A stretch of DNA of 5,645 nt. Origin: Lysobacter_K koreensis. Lineage in GTDB: Bacteria; Pseudomonadota; Gammaproteobacteria; Xanthomonadales; Xanthomonadaceae. The notes under the pieces were generated by a model. That model did no database searches. It was given only the letters and a program-made list of their open reading frames with translations, and had not been told where the DNA came from. Location of the stretch: assembly GCF_042677045.1 (NCBI RefSeq), contig NZ_JBHTIH010000015.1:1-5645 (forward strand), given 5' to 3'. Made by a program: the position numbers and the translations under genes. Shown here in pieces: positions 1 to 5,645 of this stretch (its first letter is position 1; each line of letters starts with the position of its first letter).

Positions 1-34
1 AAAAAGAAACCCCAGCCTGGTGGGCTGGGGTTTC
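1..34 (-). terminator. Rho-independent terminator of the rrn operon
   Basis: Bases 6-17 and 23-34 form a perfect 12-bp GC-rich stem with a 5-base loop (18-22). Read on the minus strand, the stem is followed directly by five T residues (bases 5-1). This is the standard intrinsic terminator layout, and it lies just past the 3' end of 5S rRNA, where transcription of an rrn operon is expected to stop. Nothing suggests a further gene in the operon after 5S, although the window ends here. Confidence 0.93.
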
Positions 35-45
35 GGGGATAAAGC

Positions 46-160
46 CCCTGGCGATGACCTACTCTTGCATGGCTTAAGCCACACTACCATCGGCGCGTGT
101 GCGTTTCACTTCCGAGTTCGGGAAGGGATCGGGTGGTTCCACACAGCTATTGTCACCAGG
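46..160 (-). rRNA. rrf: 5S ribosomal RNA
   Basis: 5S rRNA of the large ribosomal subunit, about 115 nt. On the minus strand it begins CCTGGTGACAATAGC and ends near TCATCGCCAGG. The two ends pair as the terminal helix (CCCTGG near 156-161 with CCAGGG near 46-51). The interior has the typical 5S blocks, including GAACCACCCGATCCC and CCGAACTCGGAAGTGAAACG. It is the last gene of the operon, about 175 bases after 23S and about 12 bases before the terminator stem. The ends are set by pairing and may be off by one to three bases. Confidence 0.95.
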
Positions 161-335
161 GAGAGGGTGGAGGGTCGCAGGTCTCGGTGGATTGAGATTG
201 CGCGCACGCTCTCGTTGGGTTGCTTCGGAACAAACCCATAGCGGGCCTGCCGTCGGCGAATAAGGTGGGACGTAGCGAAGTTTGGGTCGAAATGCCGTCG
301 ACGTGTTGTCGAGGATAAGGCCACTTGAGGTTATA
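161..335 (-). other. 23S-5S transcribed spacer
   Basis: This spacer of about 175 bases holds no gene. It contains the downstream arm of the 23S processing stem (323-344), a second arm that can pair upstream of 23S (266-278), and one local hairpin with a 6-bp outer stem (216-221 with 233-238). A short open frame can be read on each strand, but none has a convincing ribosome binding site or a recognisable product. It is longer than the E. coli 23S-5S spacer, which I recall as roughly 90 bases. Confidence 0.85.
266..278 (-). repeat. Downstream arm of distal 23S-flanking helix
   Basis: On the minus strand this reads TCGCTACGTCCCA, the exact reverse complement of the minus-strand sequence at 3345-3357, just after the spacer boxA. 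In the pre-rRNA the two would form a 13-bp helix outside the main 23S processing stem. Role inferred: extension of the 23S stalk or an RNase III substrate. Confidence 0.65.

Positions 336-344
<9 letters not shown>
323..344 (-). repeat. Downstream arm of 23S processing stem
   Basis: These 22 bases pair with 3208-3229: 21 Watson-Crick pairs plus one G-U at 328/3224, as minus-strand RNA. The inner 16 bp (329-344 with 3208-3223) are perfect. The helix includes the terminal pairing of mature 23S (GCTTGACC with GGTCAAGC) and continues outward. In bacteria this long stem is the RNase III site that releases pre-23S. Confidence 0.9.
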
Positions 345-3207
<2,863 letters not shown>

Positions 3208-3215
<8 letters not shown>

Positions 3216-3229
3216 ATATAACCCCAAGT
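3208..3229 (-). repeat. Upstream arm of 23S processing stem
   Basis: Partner of 323-344: 22 bp with a single G-U, overlapping the first bases of mature 23S. The near-perfect complementarity across about 2.9 kb indicates a base-paired precursor stalk cut by RNase III or a similar enzyme. Confidence 0.9.
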
Positions 3230-3344
3230 CGCCTCGGGCTTACACATCGTCGCGAATACAACGATTACACAACTTCAAATCTAGGGCCTCGAGGGCCCCG
3301 CCTTAGCCTCTACGACACGTCATGGACATTCCGTCTCAAAACGC

Positions 3345-3357
3345 TCGCTACGTCCCA
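3345..3357 (-). repeat. Upstream arm of distal 23S-flanking helix
   Basis: Minus strand TGGGACGTAGCGA, one base after the boxA-like element (3359-3370). It is a perfect 13-base partner for 266-278 beyond the 3' end of 23S. A few more pairs are possible inward (G3344-U279, then 3339-3342 with 280-283) if 3343 is bulged. Confidence 0.65.
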
Positions 3358-3358
3358 G

Positions 3359-3370
3359 TTTTCAAAGAAC
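3359..3370 (-). promoter_or_regulatory. Spacer boxA-like antitermination element
   Basis: The minus strand reads GTTCTTTGAAAA, close to the rrn boxA consensus TGCTCTTTAACA. It lies in the 16S-23S spacer upstream of 23S, where E. coli also has a second boxA. In the transcript boxA is bound by NusB/S10 and keeps polymerase resistant to Rho. It shares the core TCTTTGA with the leader boxA and directly follows a hairpin. Confidence 0.75.
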
Positions 3371-3397
3371 GCGACACAGGCTTCAGCGCCTGATCGC
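3371..3397 (-). promoter_or_regulatory. Spacer boxB-like hairpin
   Basis: In the minus-strand RNA, CAGGC (3392-3388) pairs with GCCTG (3381-3377) around the loop GCTGAA. An outer GCGA/TCGC stem (3394-3397 with 3371-3374) continues it past a small internal loop. It sits directly upstream of boxA, the place of boxB in rrn antiterminators. Its core GGCGCTGAAGCC nearly matches the hairpin in the leader. Function is inferred from position and similarity. Confidence 0.6.
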
Positions 3398-3455
3398 TTC
3401 AAATCTTGTGTGTGTGCGCAGATCATTCAGAAGTTCGGCAGTCACTGCCTGGGAG

Positions 3456-3532
3456 TGGTGGGTCTGGGAGGACTCGAACCACCGGCCTCGCCCTTATCAG
3501 GGGCGCGCTCTAACCACCTGAGCTACAGACCC
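3456..3532 (-). tRNA. ileT: tRNA-Ile (anticodon GAU)
   Basis: Isoleucine tRNA of 77 nt reading AUC/AUU codons. The minus strand starts GGGTCTGTAGCTCAGGTGG and ends CAGACCCACCA. The acceptor stem GGGTCTG pairs with CAGACCC, the TpsiC arm contains GGTTCGAGTCC, and the anticodon GAT is at 3498-3496 in the loop CTGATAA. The 3' CCA (3458-3456) is encoded. It is second of the two spacer tRNAs, after tRNA-Ala, the reverse of the E. coli order. A 5-bp hairpin starts six bases after its 3' end, which may matter for 3' trimming. The symbol follows E. coli usage. Confidence 0.97.
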
Positions 3533-3600
3533 AATGCTTTTCCTGGAAAAGTCCGCACAATCACGTGCGGGCTCTTGCGAGGGACTCGCATAAAGCCAAG
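3533..3600 (-). other. tRNA-Ala to tRNA-Ile spacer with three hairpins
   Basis: This 68-base spacer contains three consecutive potential hairpins: TGCGAG/CTCGCA (3576-3581 with 3585-3590, 3-base loop), CCGCAC/GTGCGG (3553-3558 with 3565-3570, 6-base loop), and CTTTTC/GAAAAG (around 3537-3551, very tight loop). No gene is present. The hairpins may keep the two tRNAs apart during folding or guide endonuclease cuts; that role is inference. Confidence 0.7.
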
Positions 3601-3676
3601 TGGTGGAGCTTGTCGGGATCGAACCGACGACCCCCTGCTTGCAAAGCAGGTGCTCTCCCAGCTGAGCTAAAGCCCC
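3601..3676 (-). tRNA. alaT: tRNA-Ala (anticodon UGC)
   Basis: Alanine tRNA of 76 nt reading GCA/GCG/GCU codons. The minus strand starts GGGGCTTTAGCTCAGCTGG and ends AAGCTCCACCA. The acceptor stem is GGGGCTT with AAGCTCC, which includes a G-U pair of the kind that marks tRNA-Ala for alanyl-tRNA synthetase. The anticodon stem CCTGC/GCAGG encloses the loop TTTGCAA, with TGC at 3643-3641. The TpsiC arm contains GGTTCGATCCC and the 3' CCA is encoded. It is the first tRNA after 16S. Confidence 0.97.
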
Positions 3677-3793
3677 AATAAAACGGGACGCTCCCGCGGC
3701 ACGCCACCCTTGCGGACGGGGCCGGGAACTCTGAATGCAGGTCACTTGTGCGGACGCCTGACAGGCAATGCTGCCCATCTTGTTTACATCTCT
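3677..3793 (-). other. 16S to tRNA-Ala transcribed spacer
   Basis: A 117-base spacer without a gene. It holds the downstream arm of the 16S processing stem (3737-3762) and, close to the tRNA-Ala 5' end, a 5-bp hairpin CGGGA/TCCCG (3684-3688 with 3692-3696, 3-base loop). A short plus-strand open frame crosses it but has no recognisable product. Confidence 0.8.
3737..3762 (-). repeat. Downstream arm of 16S processing stem
   Basis: Pairs with 5479-5504 upstream of 16S: 26 positions with one G-G mismatch (3743/5498) and three G-U pairs. Such a stem around 16S is the classic RNase III substrate releasing pre-16S, here starting about 31 bases after the mature 3' end. Confidence 0.85.
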
Positions 3794-5340
<1,547 letters not shown>

Positions 5341-5346
5341 AGTTTT

Positions 5347-5362
5347 TCGGACCGAAGTCCAA
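5347..5362 (-). other. UUCG-capped hairpin beside the 16S 5' end
   Basis: The minus-strand RNA reads UUGGAC-UUCG-GUCCGA: six pairs (one U-G) closed by the very stable C(UUCG)G tetraloop, followed by four A residues. It lies six bases before the predicted mature 16S 5' end. It is not a terminator, since there is no U-tract. It probably shapes folding or final 5' trimming (RNase E/G step in E. coli); that role is inferred. Confidence 0.7.
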
Positions 5363-5478
5363 AGCTTTGAGTGCAGTCGTCTATCCAGGCCCCAATTACT
5401 CGATTACTTGCATTTGCATGCTTTCTTGATTCATTGAGACTCTGTGTCGAACGTCTGCTGATGGACTAACACCCACCG

Positions 5479-5504
5479 GCCAGACGCCCGCACAAGTCAC
5501 CTGC
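5479..5504 (-). repeat. Upstream arm of 16S processing stem (boxC-like)
   Basis: Partner of 3737-3762. The minus strand contains CTTGTGCGGGC, which resembles the GTGTGGGC-type boxC found after boxA in rrn leaders, so antitermination and processing signals may overlap here. The pairing is clear; the boxC label is tentative. Confidence 0.8.
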
Positions 5505-5510
5505 GCACAC

Positions 5511-5521
5511 TGTCAAAGATC
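5511..5521 (-). promoter_or_regulatory. Leader boxA antitermination element
   Basis: The minus strand reads GATCTTTGACA, matching rrn boxA (TGCTCTTTAACA) at most core positions. It stands between the boxB-like hairpin and the 16S processing arm, the standard order in rrn leaders. It is expected to load NusB/S10 (with SuhB in E. coli) and prevent Rho termination in the untranslated rRNA. Confidence 0.8.
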
Positions 5522-5524
5522 CTC

Positions 5525-5549
5525 GAAACCGGCCTCAGCGCCGCGTTTC
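5525..5549 (-). promoter_or_regulatory. Leader boxB-like hairpin
   Basis: As minus-strand RNA, GAAAC (5549-5545) pairs with GTTTC (5529-5525), and CGGC (5543-5540) with GCCG (5533-5530), around the loop GCTGAG, with one bulged G. It ends three bases before boxA. The core GGCGCTGAGGCC differs in one base from the spacer hairpin core GGCGCTGAAGCC. Confidence 0.65.
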
Positions 5550-5551
5550 GT

Positions 5552-5574
5552 ACTTGCCACCGAAGTGATCAAGT
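5552..5574 (-). other. UUCG-capped hairpin at the transcript 5' end
   Basis: The minus-strand RNA can form ACUUG/CAAGU (5574-5570 with 5556-5552) and CAC-UUCG-GUG (5567-5558), with a small internal loop. From the promoter position, transcription should start at about 5574-5577, so this would be the first structure of the nascent pre-rRNA. Confidence 0.6.
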
Positions 5575-5583
5575 GAGCCGCAC

Positions 5584-5611
5584 ATCTTACAGCAGATTCC
5601 ACGTCCGTCAA
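5584..5611 (-). promoter_or_regulatory. rrn sigma-70 promoter
   Basis: On the minus strand a -35 box TTGACG (5611-5606) is separated by 16 bp from a -10 box TAAGAT (5589-5584). Both are close to TTGACA/TATAAT, and the 16-bp spacing is the one seen at E. coli rrn P1 promoters. A GC-rich discriminator (GTGCGGCTC) follows, a feature linked to stringent (ppGpp/DksA) control. Upstream lies an A/T-rich tract AAAAAGATTT (5630-5621) suited to an UP element. Start site predicted near 5574-5577. The window ends about 34 bases upstream of the -35, so further promoters or Fis sites may lie outside. Confidence 0.82.
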
Positions 5612-5615
5612 CACC

Positions 5616-5633
5616 TTGTGAAATCTTTTTCTG
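5616..5633 (-). promoter_or_regulatory. Candidate UP element
   Basis: The minus strand carries GAAAAAGATTT just upstream of the -35 box, roughly -40 to -57 from the predicted start. A-tracts here contact the alpha-subunit C-terminal domains of RNA polymerase at strong rRNA promoters. It is only one short tract, so its strength is unknown. Confidence 0.5.
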
Positions 5634-5645
5634 CCGCTTCCCGCC

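Larger units (their letters stand above)
3216..3455 (-). other. tRNA-Ile to 23S transcribed spacer
   Basis: Spacer of about 240 bases with no gene. In transcript order it holds a 5-bp hairpin six bases after tRNA-Ile (GGCAG 3437-3441 with CTGCC 3445-3449), an alternating TG run (3407-3416), a boxB-like hairpin and boxA, the upstream arm of a distal 23S helix, a GC-rich hairpin (3284-3288 with 3294-3298), and the upstream 23S processing arm. The open frame crossing it on the plus strand is antisense to both tRNAs and is not credible. Confidence 0.85.
5341..5577 (-). other. rrn leader (5' external transcribed spacer)
   Basis: About 237 transcribed bases between the predicted start site and 16S, with no gene. 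In transcript order: a UUCG-capped hairpin at the predicted 5' end (5552-5574), a boxB-like hairpin (5525-5549), boxA (5511-5521), the upstream 16S processing arm (5479-5504), about 115 bases with no strong motif (5363-5478, AT-richer, with a small GCAT/ATGC repeat near 5410-5422), and a second UUCG hairpin (5347-5362) just before 16S. Confidence 0.85.

Noticed and set aside
3284..3298. GC-rich inverted repeat GGGCC/GGCCC as a terminator
   Set aside because: It has only a 5-bp stem and no U-tract on either strand, and it lies inside the operon upstream of 23S.
3407..3416. TG dinucleotide run as a functional repeat
   Set aside because: Only five units; too short to claim a role, though it could vary in length between strains.
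3497..3778. Minus-strand open frame of 93 codons across both tRNAs
   Set aside because: It overlaps tRNA-Ala and part of tRNA-Ile on the sense strand; stretches such as GALAQLGEHLLCKQGVVGSI are the familiar translation of tRNA sequence, not a protein.

Overview
The window is one complete ribosomal RNA (rrn) operon on the minus strand, with almost nothing else. In transcript order it holds: an rrn-type promoter at the right edge, a leader with a boxB/boxA-like antitermination site, 16S rRNA, tRNA-Ala(UGC), tRNA-Ile(GAU), a second boxB/boxA-like site, 23S rRNA, 5S rRNA, and a strong intrinsic terminator in the first 34 bases. No protein-coding gene is credible; every open frame here is antisense to, or overlaps, a structured RNA.

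The organism is very probably a gammaproteobacterium of the Xanthomonadaceae (Xanthomonas/Xylella/Lysobacter group). The 16S and 23S read as gammaproteobacterial. The spacer carries tRNA-Ala before tRNA-Ile, the order I associate with Xanthomonadaceae and the reverse of the Ile-Ala order in Escherichia coli. The 16S variable regions resemble what I recall of the Xylella/Lysobacter side of the family. This rests on memory, so genus is not assigned.

Region by region (plus coordinates, transcription right to left): promoter 5584-5611 with an A-tract upstream; leader about 5341-5577, with a UUCG hairpin at the predicted 5' end, a boxB-like hairpin, boxA, and the upstream arm of the 16S processing stem; 16S 3794-5340; spacer with the downstream 16S arm; tRNA-Ala 3601-3676; tRNA-Ile 3456-3532; boxB-like hairpin, boxA and the upstream arms of the 23S stems; 23S 336-3215; downstream 23S arms and a roughly 175-base 23S-5S spacer; 5S 46-160; terminator 1-34.

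The parts form one co-transcribed unit. The promoter drives a pre-rRNA, boxB/boxA-like elements ahead of each large rRNA probably recruit the Nus antitermination complex, and long inverted repeats bring the ends of 16S and 23S together for RNase III-type excision. The tRNAs are released by RNase P and 3' processing. The rRNAs look ordinary. The less obvious content is in the spacers: a hairpin core repeated upstream of both boxA sites, an extra 13-bp helix outside the 23S processing stem, and UUCG-capped hairpins in the leader. I found no new gene system.
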